Shown here piece by piece: positions 25,502 to 33,432 of a stretch of DNA of 64,000 bases; within the stretch, counting starts at the first letter, position 1; each line of letters begins with the position of its first letter. The stretch is from Butyribacter intestini. Its GTDB lineage: Bacteria > Bacillota > Clostridia > Lachnospirales > Lachnospiraceae. Under the pieces are notes generated by a model that saw only the letters and a program-made list of their open reading frames with translations, had not been told where the DNA came from and did not search any database. The stretch covers positions 497,352 through 561,351 of the forward strand of contig LLKB01000005.1 in assembly GCA_001414325.1 (NCBI GenBank), given 5' to 3'. Made by a program: the position numbers and the translations under genes.

Positions 25502-27865
25502 TTACAATGTAATCTCAACGCTTGTTGTTCCGGCTTTAGCTTCTACAGTCTTTCCTTCTGCTGTTACAGTAAAGTTCTTATCTGTAGAGTTATAAGATAC
25601 TGTTATGACATTTGCGTTACGCTCAGCTTTTATGTCTGTAAGTTTGTTTGACTCACTGTCATAGATAGTTGCTGTCGCACTCTTTCCATCTTCAAGACCG
25701 TAAATGACCGCATCAGCTTTTTCAAGATAATCATAAACTACTGTCATCTTGTCTTCTGCATCAAAATTACCATATGTGACAATGCTGTTTGGACGGGCAA
25801 GGATAGGTGTCTGGAAGTAGTCACACTGTCTCTTGTAATATTTTCCGCCCTCGTATGTTTCACCGCTCTGAATGTCTGTCCATGTTCCGCAATCAGGTAC
25901 ATAGAATTCTGCAATTCCTTCTTCATTCATAACAGGTACGATACAGAGATTGTCACCGAGCATATACTGCTGGTCAAGATACTTGCAAGCTGTATCATCA
26001 GAGAATGCAACTATCATTGAACGCATCATAGGAACACCAACATTGTGTGTCTTGTTTGCCTGTGCCCAGAGGTAAGGCATAAGTCTTCCTTTAAGGACTG
26101 TATAGTGACGAAGTACATCACAAGCTTCTGTATCACCATCTTCGTCGTAAACCCAAGGTACTCTGTAAGATGTTGAACCATGTAAACGGCTGTGTGTAGA
26201 GAGAAGTCCGAATGCACACCATCTCTTATAAACATCAGCAGGTGCAGTAGCTTCAAATCCACCCATATCGTGTGAGAAGAAACCGAATCCAGATGAGCAG
26301 AGTGAAAGTCCGCCACGGAGAGTCTCGGACATTGCTGAATACTCAGCGTAGCAGTCACCGCCCCAGTGAACAGGGAATTTCTGTGCGCCTACTGTTGCAC
26401 TTCTCGCAAAGAGACAAGCCTTATCTTTTCCATAGTAATCTTCAAGAGCTTCAAATACACACTTGTTGTAAAGGTATGTATAGTAGTTGTGCATCTTGAT
26501 AGGATCCATTCCATTGTAATATTTGCACTTTGTAGGTATTCTCTCACCAAAGTCTGTCTTGATGTTATTTACACCCATATCAAAAAGTTTCTTAAGTAAT
26601 CCCTTGAACCACTCACAAGCCTCAGGATTTGTAAAGTCAACGATAGCCATACCAGGCTGCCACATATCTGACTGGAATACGCTTCCGTCAAGGTTTTTGA
26701 TGAAATATCCCTTTTCTTTTCCGATGTCAAAAAGTTTTGACTGCTGTCCGATGTATGAGTTAATCCATACGCAGACTTCAAGACCTTTTTCATTGTGAAG
26801 CTTGTCTAAAAGTCCCTTAGGATCCGGGAACATATCCTTATCCCACTCAAAGTTACACCACTCATACTCTTTCATCCAGAAGCAATCGAAATGGAATACC
26901 TGAAGCGGAATCTTACGCTCTTTCATCCCATCGATAAAACTCATAACTGTCTTTTCATCATAGCTTGTAGTAAATGATGTTGAAAGCCATAAACCAAATG
27001 TATATGCTGGTGGAAGTGCAGGCTTTCCTGTAAGTGTAGTATAGTTTTCAAGAACATGCTCAAGGTTTTCTCCACCAATGATAAAGTATTCAAGTTCCTC
27101 TCCAGGTACCGTAAATGTAACTTTTGATACTGTATCTGAGTTTACTTCAAATGAAACCTTGTCTGAACTATTTACAAGTACACCGTAGCTCTTTGATGAA
27201 ATGTAGAACGGTACTGTCTTGTAACTCTGGTCTGAACAGGTACCACCATCGCAGTTCCATGTCTCAACTGTCTGACCATTCTTTACAAATGGTGTGAACT
27301 TCTCACCGAAACCATAAATACACTCACCTATGTCTGTCTTTAACTGTTCTCTGAGATATGTTGTATGAGCATCCTGTGGATAGTTGAAGAACTCGTCATC
27401 TTCCTGAAGATTCATGCGTGCATTAGCCGTGAACTGACTCTCTGAAATGATAGATGTTGCTCTCCATGCACCGCCTGTAAGGTGTCTGTCTTTGTAATAG
27501 AACTGAACATCCCAGTCATCGCCAATCTTAATCTCAACTCTTGTATCACCTGAAGTAAGTGCAACCTTATCTTCTGTTCTCTCAATTACCGGAGTATAAC
27601 CTGTATCCTCATTGAGCTCATAACGAGGACTATTGTCAAGCCCTCCCCTGTAATGGTCAATATGAACTTTAATGATGTTTTCTGAAGTAGAGCTGTATGT
27701 AATCTCAAGGTTTGGTCCTCCGAGAGTCATACCTCTGTTCATAACCGTATAAGGTGTTGCAAGAACCTTAATGGAATTTTCAGTAGTTTCAACTTTGTAT
27801 GCCTGTGAAGCATAGTTTACATTATAACCTTTTTTACTTAACCAAAATCCGTCTGCTACTTTCAT
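25502..27865 (-). CDS. GH31 alpha-xylosidase, YicI-like
   Basis: A 787-residue cytoplasmic GH31 glycosidase. YicI-type enzymes release alpha-1,6-xylose from xyloglucan oligosaccharides such as isoprimeverose. The start FWLSKKGYNVNYASQAY, PALPPAYTFGLWLSTSF, the nucleophile Asp438 in IKTDFGERIP, and WGGDCYAEYSAM then HSRLHGSTSYRVPW all match the alpha-xylosidase branch. The frame extends to 27892, but AAAGGAG stands 8 bases before ATG 27865. No signal peptide. It has its own promoter and terminator. Alternative: another GH31 alpha-glucosidase; the KTDFGE motif favours xylosidase. Confidence 0.9.
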   Translation of the reverse strand: MKVADGFWLSKKGYNVNYASQAYKVETTENSIKVLATPYTVMNRGMTLGGPNLEITYSSTSENIIKVHIDHYRGGLDNSPRYELNEDTGYTPVIERTEDKVALTSGDTRVEIKIGDDWDVQFYYKDRHLTGGAWRATSIISESQFTANARMNLQEDDEFFNYPQDAHTTYLREQLKTDIGECIYGFGEKFTPFVKNGQTVETWNCDGGTCSDQSYKTVPFYISSKSYGVLVNSSDKVSFEVNSDTVSKVTFTVPGEELEYFIIGGENLEHVLENYTTLTGKPALPPAYTFGLWLSTSFTTSYDEKTVMSFIDGMKERKIPLQVFHFDCFWMKEYEWCNFEWDKDMFPDPKGLLDKLHNEKGLEVCVWINSYIGQQSKLFDIGKEKGYFIKNLDGSVFQSDMWQPGMAIVDFTNPEACEWFKGLLKKLFDMGVNNIKTDFGERIPTKCKYYNGMDPIKMHNYYTYLYNKCVFEALEDYYGKDKACLFARSATVGAQKFPVHWGGDCYAEYSAMSETLRGGLSLCSSGFGFFSHDMGGFEATAPADVYKRWCAFGLLSTHSRLHGSTSYRVPWVYDEDGDTEACDVLRHYTVLKGRLMPYLWAQANKTHNVGVPMMRSMIVAFSDDTACKYLDQQYMLGDNLCIVPVMNEEGIAEFYVPDCGTWTDIQSGETYEGGKYYKRQCDYFQTPILARPNSIVTYGNFDAEDKMTVVYDYLEKADAVIYGLEDGKSATATIYDSESNKLTDIKAERNANVITVSYNSTDKNFTVTAEGKTVEAKAGTTSVEITL

Positions 27866-27910
27866 TAGAAATCTCCTTTCTTTTTTTCCCATTTACTTAA
27901 CTTTGATTAC

Positions 27911-27939
27911 ATTATATAAGCACTTTTTTGGTTCGTCTA
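27911..27939 (-). promoter_or_regulatory. Promoter of the GH31 gene
   Basis: Minus strand: TAGACG (27939-27934), 17-base spacer, perfect TATAAT (27916-27911), 46 bases before the start codon. Farther up, TTAAAAATCGCACTAATAAT could hold regulator sites, but I see no clear operator. Confidence 0.5.
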
Positions 27940-28051
27940 TAATTATTAGTGCGATTTTTAACACTATTATGATAACATACACACTTATGTATCTATACAG
28001 AAAGTTTCGCTGTAACTTCACCGTACATATCAGTGATAATACCAGATATTT

Positions 28052-28918
28052 CTAATCAGTTCTCTGGGCTTTCATCTTTACTTTCATCTCATACATACGC
28101 TCATCTGCCCTTGAACAGACTCCGTCAGTTTTCGGCATATCAAATTCCTCACTGCCTGCTATTCCATAAGAAGTCTGCATAAAATACCTATTCCCGCCTT
28201 TATTATCCTCATCGATAAATTCAAGCATTTTGTTGATACATTTCTTTATTTTTATATCATTCATCGACTTTTTGATGATGACACAGAACTCATCTCCACC
28301 CATGCGGCAGACCGTGCCTATATCATCAAAAGCATTTTTTAATATCCCGGAAAATCTCGTGATAAGCATATCCCCTTCTTCATGACCATATCTGTCATTT
28401 GTTCTTTTCAGATAATTCAGATCAAGCCACACCACACAATACGCTTCACTTCCATTGTCAAGTTTTTCAAATTCTTCCATCGACTTCGCCCTGTTGTATA
28501 GTCCGGTCATGGAATCAGTATATGCCATCCTAAGCAACACTTGTCGTTCAACATCATCCTTAAAAACTTTCATATAATTCATAAGATAGCTGAATAATAA
28601 TGCTAATATTATGTAAATATTTCCTACAGGCATAAGATATACAGGCAAATCTGACATACCACCCGGATTTTTTGAAAGAACAAATGAAAGCAGTGGTATC
28701 GTATTACTTATTATAAGTACCCATAACACAGATGCTCTCAACTTGTCATCAACATTGTTGAATATTCTCCTAAAATTAGCAATAAACAGGCTTAAAAGTC
28801 CCATTATCATAAATACCCGGTAATATCCTGACACCCGGTTTAAATGAAAATCATAGAAGAAATAAGCAATTACTGTTACAAATGTTGCCGCTATATCAAC
28901 CATAACATATATTTTCAT
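28052..28918 (-). CDS. Membrane diguanylate cyclase (GGDEF)
   Basis: A 288-residue protein with about four N-terminal membrane segments (roughly 5-25, 36-52, 63-85, 92-113) and a C-terminal GGDEF domain (about 125-285). The active loop CRMGGDEFCVI is intact, as are the upstream D-x-x-T-G-L-Y-N-R (DSMTGLYNR) and DLNYLKRTNDRYGH motifs, so it should make c-di-GMP. The product-inhibition RxxD site five residues before GGDEF is absent. It lies between the zinc lipoprotein and GH31 genes on the same strand; no receptor or EAL partner is visible. The ribosome site is weak. Confidence 0.9.
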   Translation of the reverse strand: MKIYVMVDIAATFVTVIAYFFYDFHLNRVSGYYRVFMIMGLLSLFIANFRRIFNNVDDKLRASVLWVLIISNTIPLLSFVLSKNPGGMSDLPVYLMPVGNIYIILALLFSYLMNYMKVFKDDVERQVLLRMAYTDSMTGLYNRAKSMEEFEKLDNGSEAYCVVWLDLNYLKRTNDRYGHEEGDMLITRFSGILKNAFDDIGTVCRMGGDEFCVIIKKSMNDIKIKKCINKMLEFIDEDNKGGNRYFMQTSYGIAGSEEFDMPKTDGVCSRADERMYEMKVKMKAQRTD

Positions 28919-28956
28919 GTACCATCTGAATCTGCATCACCCTGACTTATGTCTCT

Positions 28957-29922
28957 CTAACCTTTAAATTTAAGTGCTTTTTTAAGCAGCTTTATATTTT
29001 CATTCATAAGCTCAATGTAAGACACACCGTTTTTTAACTGTTTTGCCGATACCATGTGACAGGTATTAAATACCTCTACTTTTGCCCCTGTCTTTTTTGC
29101 TATCTTCTCTGCCACATCTGACTTATCATTCTCACTTTTAAATATAACCGGAATTTTTTCTTCCTTTATTCTCTCTTCAAGATAAGATATTGTCTGCTTT
29201 TTAGGTTTCTGATATCCACCACAGACAGGATATGCCGCACTATAAGCAAGGCCAAGTTCGCTTGCCATGTATCTCATCGAAAATCCATCGGCAAATATAA
29301 GATGCTTAATTCCTGCATTTTCGGACACTTCTCTAAGCTCATAATCTACATCTTCAAGTTTCTTTATATATTTTTTAGCATTTTTCTTATAATAATCTGC
29401 ATTTTCTTTATCGGCATCACAAAGCTTTTCCTCTATAATTGAAACAATCTTTTTTGCACATACCGGTGAAGTCCACAAATGTTCATCATATTCACGCTGT
29501 CCTGTCTGCTCCTTTATGTCGCCATCTTCATTCAGCGAACTCACAATATCTGACGCATTATCCATCATAGGAACTTTTTTAATTTTCTTTGCTTCTTTAC
29601 TTTTTACTTTCAAAAGGCTGTCAACCCATTTTTCAGAAGTTCCACTATTGTAAATAAGAACATCCGCCTTTAATACATTTGACATATCCGTTGAATCCGG
29701 TTTAAATGAATGTAAATCCTGTCCAGCCGGAACTATCATCGAAAGCTCCACTTTGTCACCTGCTATATTCTTCACAAAATCATAATATGGGAATATTGTC
29801 GTCACCACCGATAATTTCCCACTTTTTTCATTATCCTTTTGTGAGCCTTTCTTGCAGCCTGCAAGTGAACATATGCAAATAAGCAAAAGCGTACAAACAA
29901 GTAATCTCTTTTTAAGTTTCAT
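28957..29922 (-). CDS. Zinc/manganese-type ABC transporter substrate-binding lipoprotein (ZnuA/AdcA-like)
   Basis: A 321-residue metal-binding lipoprotein of the cluster A-I family. The signal peptide is MKLKKRLLVCTLLLICICSL with lipobox LAGC at about 20-24; mature features are VVTTIFPYYDFVKNIAGDKV, metal ligand His in GQDLHSFKP and in YDEHLWTSP, and FADGFSMRYMASELGL. The true start is ATG 29922, with a perfect AGGAGG 7 bases before. The reading frame, however, continues open for another 179 codons into a truncated DUF1016 gene. No permease or ATPase gene is adjacent, so its transporter is encoded elsewhere. Zinc is the likely cargo by family. Confidence 0.88.
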   Translation of the reverse strand: MKLKKRLLVCTLLLICICSLAGCKKGSQKDNEKSGKLSVVTTIFPYYDFVKNIAGDKVELSMIVPAGQDLHSFKPDSTDMSNVLKADVLIYNSGTSEKWVDSLLKVKSKEAKKIKKVPMMDNASDIVSSLNEDGDIKEQTGQREYDEHLWTSPVCAKKIVSIIEEKLCDADKENADYYKKNAKKYIKKLEDVDYELREVSENAGIKHLIFADGFSMRYMASELGLAYSAAYPVCGGYQKPKKQTISYLEERIKEEKIPVIFKSENDKSDVAEKIAKKTGAKVEVFNTCHMVSAKQLKNGVSYIELMNENIKLLKKALKFKG

Positions 29923-30459
29923 ATCTTTCCTCCTGAGTTTTTCTTTTTTCTGTGTCTTGAGCATACGATAATAATACTGAGAAGAAATATTTCTTTGCAA
30001 AGTGCGGACACTCCAAGTCTGTTCTGCAGCTTCTTTCTCATACCATGCACGGGCATCATGGTCTTTGACCTGCAATAAAGCCGAGTAATGCGACCATGAC
30101 AATAACCCAACAGATTTTCCAGACGGTGTCTGGAAAATTTCAGGATAAGTCTTATAAAAAGAATAAAAGCTATATAAATTTGATTTTGTATAACCTCTTC
30201 CATATTCAGCCGACAATTCTTTTGCCAGCTTTTTTATAACTTCAGCTCCATATTTTGCCCTGTCCTCACCCTGTAATTCTTCTTCTGCAATTCGATACCC
30301 AAGCAGCCAGTTTCTCTGTATCAGTGTTGTATTGACCGCCTGATATGCAGCTTTTTGTGAAGACTCAATAATCCCACACATATCATTTAAAATGTCATCA
30401 GTTTTAACAAAATTATCCATAAGACTATTTTGTCCTGTTTTTTGTAATTTATTATCCAT
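29923..30459 (-). pseudogene. Truncated DUF1016 (YhcG-type) gene, N-terminal domain only, in frame with the lipoprotein
   Basis: From ATG 30459 (AAAGGAG before it) about 179 residues match the DUF1016 N-terminal winged-helix domain: LIQRNWLLGYRIAEEE, YGAEVIKKLAKELSAEYGRGYT, then SGKSVGLLSWSHYSALLQV and WSVRTLQRNISSQYYYRML. The C-terminal PDDEXK nuclease domain of full YhcG-type proteins is missing. There is no stop codon before the lipoprotein start, so a read-through product would be a helix-turn-helix domain joined to a signal peptide. The simplest reading is a deletion or insertion that removed the nuclease half. Confidence 0.7.
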
Positions 30460-30556
30460 AGCCACCGCTCCTTTGGATTTCGATTTCAATTAAAACACTA
30501 TTTTCCAAAAGTTGTCAATCTCTACTACTAATCTCTCATCTATAATCATATTTTTA

Positions 30557-30613
30557 AAATAAGGCTACCGCAATCCCACTGGCTTTAGACGATGGGTTAA
30601 GGTAGCCTTATTT
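30557..30613. terminator. Long stem-loop between cysS and the DUF1016 fragment
   Basis: AAATAAGGCTACC (30557-30569) pairs with GGTAGCCTTATTT (30601-30613); inside, CCCA...TGGG form a second stem around TGGCTTTAGACG. It is a good two-sided terminator. The inner CTTTAG hairpin is reminiscent of right-end hairpins of IS200/IS605 elements, and a remnant of one is possible. Confidence 0.65.
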
Positions 30614-30658
30614 CAATCACCGGTACAATCTACAATAAATAATTAGTTTTTTATTGTG

Positions 30659-32065
30659 CTAAATCAATTTCCAGACTGTACCCTCTCTTGTATCTTTTAT
30701 TTCAATTCCTTTAGAAAGAAGTTCATCTCTTATGGCATCTGCTGCCGCAAAATCCTTTTCTTTGCGTGCTGCATTTCTCTTTGCTATCATATCTTCAACC
30801 ATTGCCTTAAGTCCGTCATCCGCTGTCTTTTCTTCCTGCTCTTTCAAAAGGTCAAGTGATAAAACACTATCAAAATCTTCTACAAGTGCTCTCTTTGTAG
30901 CATCATTTGTATCTGCCTTTAACACATCATAGAGAACAGTAACCGCCTGTGATGTATTAAGGTCATTTCCCATTGCATCAGCAAATTCATTCTGATACTT
31001 TTCAAATATCTCTTTGTCAACCTCACCCTCTTTAGAAAGTGATGATGTTCTCTTGACGAGTTTTTCGTAAGTCGTCTTTACATTGTCCATTACATCATAG
31101 CTGAACAAAAGCGGCTTGCGGTAATGTGACTGTAAGCAGAAAAGTCTGTAAACAAGCGGATTGTAGCCTTTTTCCTCAAGAAGTGATACGGTAAGGAACT
31201 CTCCTTTTGACTTGCTCATCTTTCCTGACTTGTCATTTAAGTGCTGGACATGGAACCAGTAATTGCACCATTTATGACCGATGTATGATTCACTCTGGGC
31301 TATCTCGTTTGTGTGATGTGGGAAAATATTATCGACACCGCCGCAGTGAATATCCAGATACTCGCCAAGATGTTTCATGCTTATGCACGAACACTCAATA
31401 TGCCATCCCGGATAACCTACTCCCCACGGACTGTCCCACTTAAGTTCCTGTGAGTCAAACTTTGATTTTGTGAACCAGAGGACGAAATCCGTTTTGTTTT
31501 TCTTATTGTCATCCTCCTCTACATCGTCACGCACACCGACCTGAAGTTCCTCCTCATTCTGGTTTGACAAAACATAATACTCTTTGAGTTTTGATGTGTC
31601 AAAATAAACATTTCCTCCTGCCACATAAGCATATCCCTTTTCGATAAGCACTTCTATCATATGAATGAACTCAGGAATACAATTTGTCGCAGGTTCAACA
31701 ACATCAGGTGTCTTAATGTTTAACTTGCCGCAGTCGCTGAAAAATGCGTCTCTGTAAAACTTTGCGATTTCCATGACTGTCTTATGCTCTCTTTTTGCAC
31801 CCTTGAGCATCTTATCCTCACCGCTGTCCGCATCACTTGTCAAATGACCTACATCCGTGATGTTCATAACTCTCTTTACATCATATCCCGCATAACGCAG
31901 ATATTTTTCAAGAATGTCCTCGACAAGATAACTCCTTAAATTTCCAATATGTGCAAAATGATATACCGTAGGACCACAGGTGTACATCTTGACCTTTCCC
32001 GGCTCATTTGGTACAAATTTATCAACTTTTTTCGTCAATGTATTATAAATATTGATGTCTCTCAA
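30659..32065 (-). CDS. cysS: Cysteinyl-tRNA synthetase
   Basis: A 468-residue class I synthetase charging tRNA-Cys. The N-terminal zinc cysteine is in MYTCGPTVY (Cys30), the HIGH-type motif HFAHIGN (36-42), GVGYPGWHIECS and HCGGVDNIFPHH for the zinc site, and KMSKS in SGKMSKSKGE. The C-terminal DALR and tail regions are complete (ending GTVWKLI). It is monocistronic as seen here. The 100 bases upstream show no T-box antiterminator sequence, although T-boxes often control cysS in Firmicutes. Confidence 0.96.
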   Translation of the reverse strand: MRDINIYNTLTKKVDKFVPNEPGKVKMYTCGPTVYHFAHIGNLRSYLVEDILEKYLRYAGYDVKRVMNITDVGHLTSDADSGEDKMLKGAKREHKTVMEIAKFYRDAFFSDCGKLNIKTPDVVEPATNCIPEFIHMIEVLIEKGYAYVAGGNVYFDTSKLKEYYVLSNQNEEELQVGVRDDVEEDDNKKNKTDFVLWFTKSKFDSQELKWDSPWGVGYPGWHIECSCISMKHLGEYLDIHCGGVDNIFPHHTNEIAQSESYIGHKWCNYWFHVQHLNDKSGKMSKSKGEFLTVSLLEEKGYNPLVYRLFCLQSHYRKPLLFSYDVMDNVKTTYEKLVKRTSSLSKEGEVDKEIFEKYQNEFADAMGNDLNTSQAVTVLYDVLKADTNDATKRALVEDFDSVLSLDLLKEQEEKTADDGLKAMVEDMIAKRNAARKEKDFAAADAIRDELLSKGIEIKDTREGTVWKLI

Positions 32066-32185
32066 CTTGCTTCCTCCATTTATCTGTTATATTTGTACTG
32101 TCAGCACAACATACATATTATAGCATTACGATTTTAATTACACACTATTTTTCTATGTTAAAAAAATGCATATATGTTTCTTTTC

Positions 32186-32267
32186 GTAACAGTCCAACCT
32201 TGCATTTCTTACATTCATAAACCTGCCGGCGAGCTGTCAGTCGCTGCTTTGCAGCTTTTATTTATGT
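32186..32267. repeat. Left part of the 184-bp GTAACAGTTCAGCC element (partial copy)
   Basis: About 82 bases that match the left half of the full copy at 32358 with few changes (GTAACAGTCCAACC end, CATTTCTTACATTC, CTGCCGGCGAGCTGTCAG, GCTGCTTTGCAGC). It then turns into unrelated A-rich sequence. It lies 90 bases before the full copy in the same orientation. Confidence 0.75.
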
Positions 32268-32357
32268 AAAAAAAGATATAATTATTTTTTTCATTGTATA
32301 TGGTACTAAATTTTCCCGCATTTATCAAGTCCGTTATTGAAATAAACAGCATAATGT

Positions 32358-32541
32358 GTAACAGTTCAGCCTTGCATTTCTTACATTCATAAACCTGCCA
32401 GCGAGCTGTCAGTCGCTGCTTTGCAGCTTTTGTTTATTTCATTTCAGAAATGAAAGGCTATTCTACCATAAAAAGGTACTTAACAATACAATGAACAAGC
32501 TCATTGTATTGCCAATTATCTTTTTATGGCTGAACTGTTAC
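32358..32541. repeat. 184-bp inverted-repeat element, full copy 1
   Basis: Perfect 14-bp ends GTAACAGTTCAGCC / GGCTGAACTGTTAC. The interior holds the GCTGCTTTGCAGC hairpin and an 11-bp stem CAATACAATGA / TCATTGTATTG around ACAAGC. A second full copy of exactly the same length, inverted, lies at 36708-36891. No coding frame; probably a MITE-like mobile element or a structured RNA spread by one. Confidence 0.85.
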
Positions 32542-32598
32542 ATAATATTCATATTATTTACCTTTCCTCCCTTGAAACATCTTGCGATAAACTATATA

Positions 32599-32638
32599 AT
32601 GATGTTGGGGTCAAAATACCTTTTGACCCCAACATCAT
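32599..32638. repeat. Perfect 36-bp palindrome, copy 1
   Basis: GATGTTGGGGTCAAAA (32601-32616), loop TACC, and the exact inverse (32621-32636), extended by AT on each side. The reverse complement of this unit, with loop GGTA, recurs in decayed form at 50066-50101. It lies 60 bases before the small gene at 32696 and may be a terminator-like leader hairpin or a mobile palindrome. Confidence 0.75.
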
Positions 32639-32695
32639 ATAATATATTTAAGTAATTTATGAAAAATCATCTTATAATAATGGAGGTGTTAGTTT

Positions 32696-33253
32696 ATGAG
32701 CAATACACAAAATTCAAGTTTTTCACTTTTAAACCAGAAAGAGATTGATTCCCTCATAGGTTTCCTCTCAGAGCAGAAAAATTCTTTAGACAGTGATGTA
32801 TTAAGCCAGAAAAGCATAGATAAACTTATTAAACTTATTTCAAGTGACAGTGACAGGATTATCACGGATGTATTTGATCCATTTGCACATGTTGACAACT
32901 CTGTACTTGCAACTCTTGGTTTCCGAGAGGATGTTTCACAGTTATGCGAACTTAAGTTTTCTGTCAATGAAACTACAGATTACATCATCCTCACGGCTTA
33001 CAACACTGTTACGAATAAGGAGCTTGTCATAACTCCAAATCTTATCAATGCAAATGATACTACTGACTGGGGCTGTTCTATTTCGCCTGTATTTTTCAAT
33101 CGTATAGCAAAAGTATTTTCATTTAAATACACACAACAGACTCATGATGCCGTATGTAACTGTTTTGCTAAACACACATACGGTGATGCAAACCATAAGA
33201 TTCCTGAGATTTATCTTCCGGTAAATGAAAAACTTTTAGAGTGCCTTATCTGA
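32696..33253 (+). CDS. Uncharacterised 185-residue cytoplasmic protein
   Basis: I do not recognise this protein. It has no signal peptide or membrane segment. The N-terminal 60 residues are helical and Ser/Lys/Asp-rich (LLNQKEIDSLIGFLSEQK; VLSQKSIDKLIKLISSD, two similar halves that may be an internal duplication); the rest looks alpha/beta with hydrophobic strands. GGAGG stands 9 bases before the ATG. It is single-gene, with a strong terminator at 33357 and repeats upstream. Q-K-x-I-D-x-L-I recurring at 14-21 and 42-49 faintly recalls the FliM/FliN-type 'LSQ-IDAL' start, which is only suggestive. Confidence 0.55.
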   Translation: MSNTQNSSFSLLNQKEIDSLIGFLSEQKNSLDSDVLSQKSIDKLIKLISSDSDRIITDVFDPFAHVDNSVLATLGFREDVSQLCELKFSVNETTDYIILTAYNTVTNKELVITPNLINANDTTDWGCSISPVFFNRIAKVFSFKYTQQTHDAVCNCFAKHTYGDANHKIPEIYLPVNEKLLECLI

Positions 33254-33356
33254 TGATAAGTTGACGGTATTATGAGTCGTCAGCATAGCTGATTGCAAAT
33301 ATCTGCCTGATTTATCATGCATCAAAGCAAGCACAAAAAACTCAGGCGTATATTCT

Positions 33357-33406
33357 AAAATAACTTAGCATAAATATTATTTACTCTTTATGCTAAGTTA
33401 TTTTTT
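33357..33406. terminator. Bidirectional terminator
   Basis: An 18-base perfect stem (AAAATAACTTAGCATAAA and its inverse) with a 12-base loop and T-run. It serves the small gene at 32696 and the converging permease gene at 33433. Confidence 0.9.
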
Positions 33407-33432
33407 GTCTTTATCTATCTTTCGATTTATTT

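Noticed and set aside
28957..30489. A genuine 510-residue DUF1016-lipoprotein fusion enzyme
   Set aside because: A signal peptide with lipobox in the middle of a protein and a perfect AGGAGG before its own ATG show that the lipoprotein is made separately.
30557..30613. Remnant of an IS200/IS605 right end
   Set aside because: Only the CTTTAG hairpin is suggestive; there is no tnpA/tnpB sequence and the outer stem looks like an ordinary terminator. Kept as terminator.
32066..32185. T-box riboswitch upstream of cysS
   Set aside because: I looked for the T-box antiterminator sequence and specifier loop on the minus strand and found neither.
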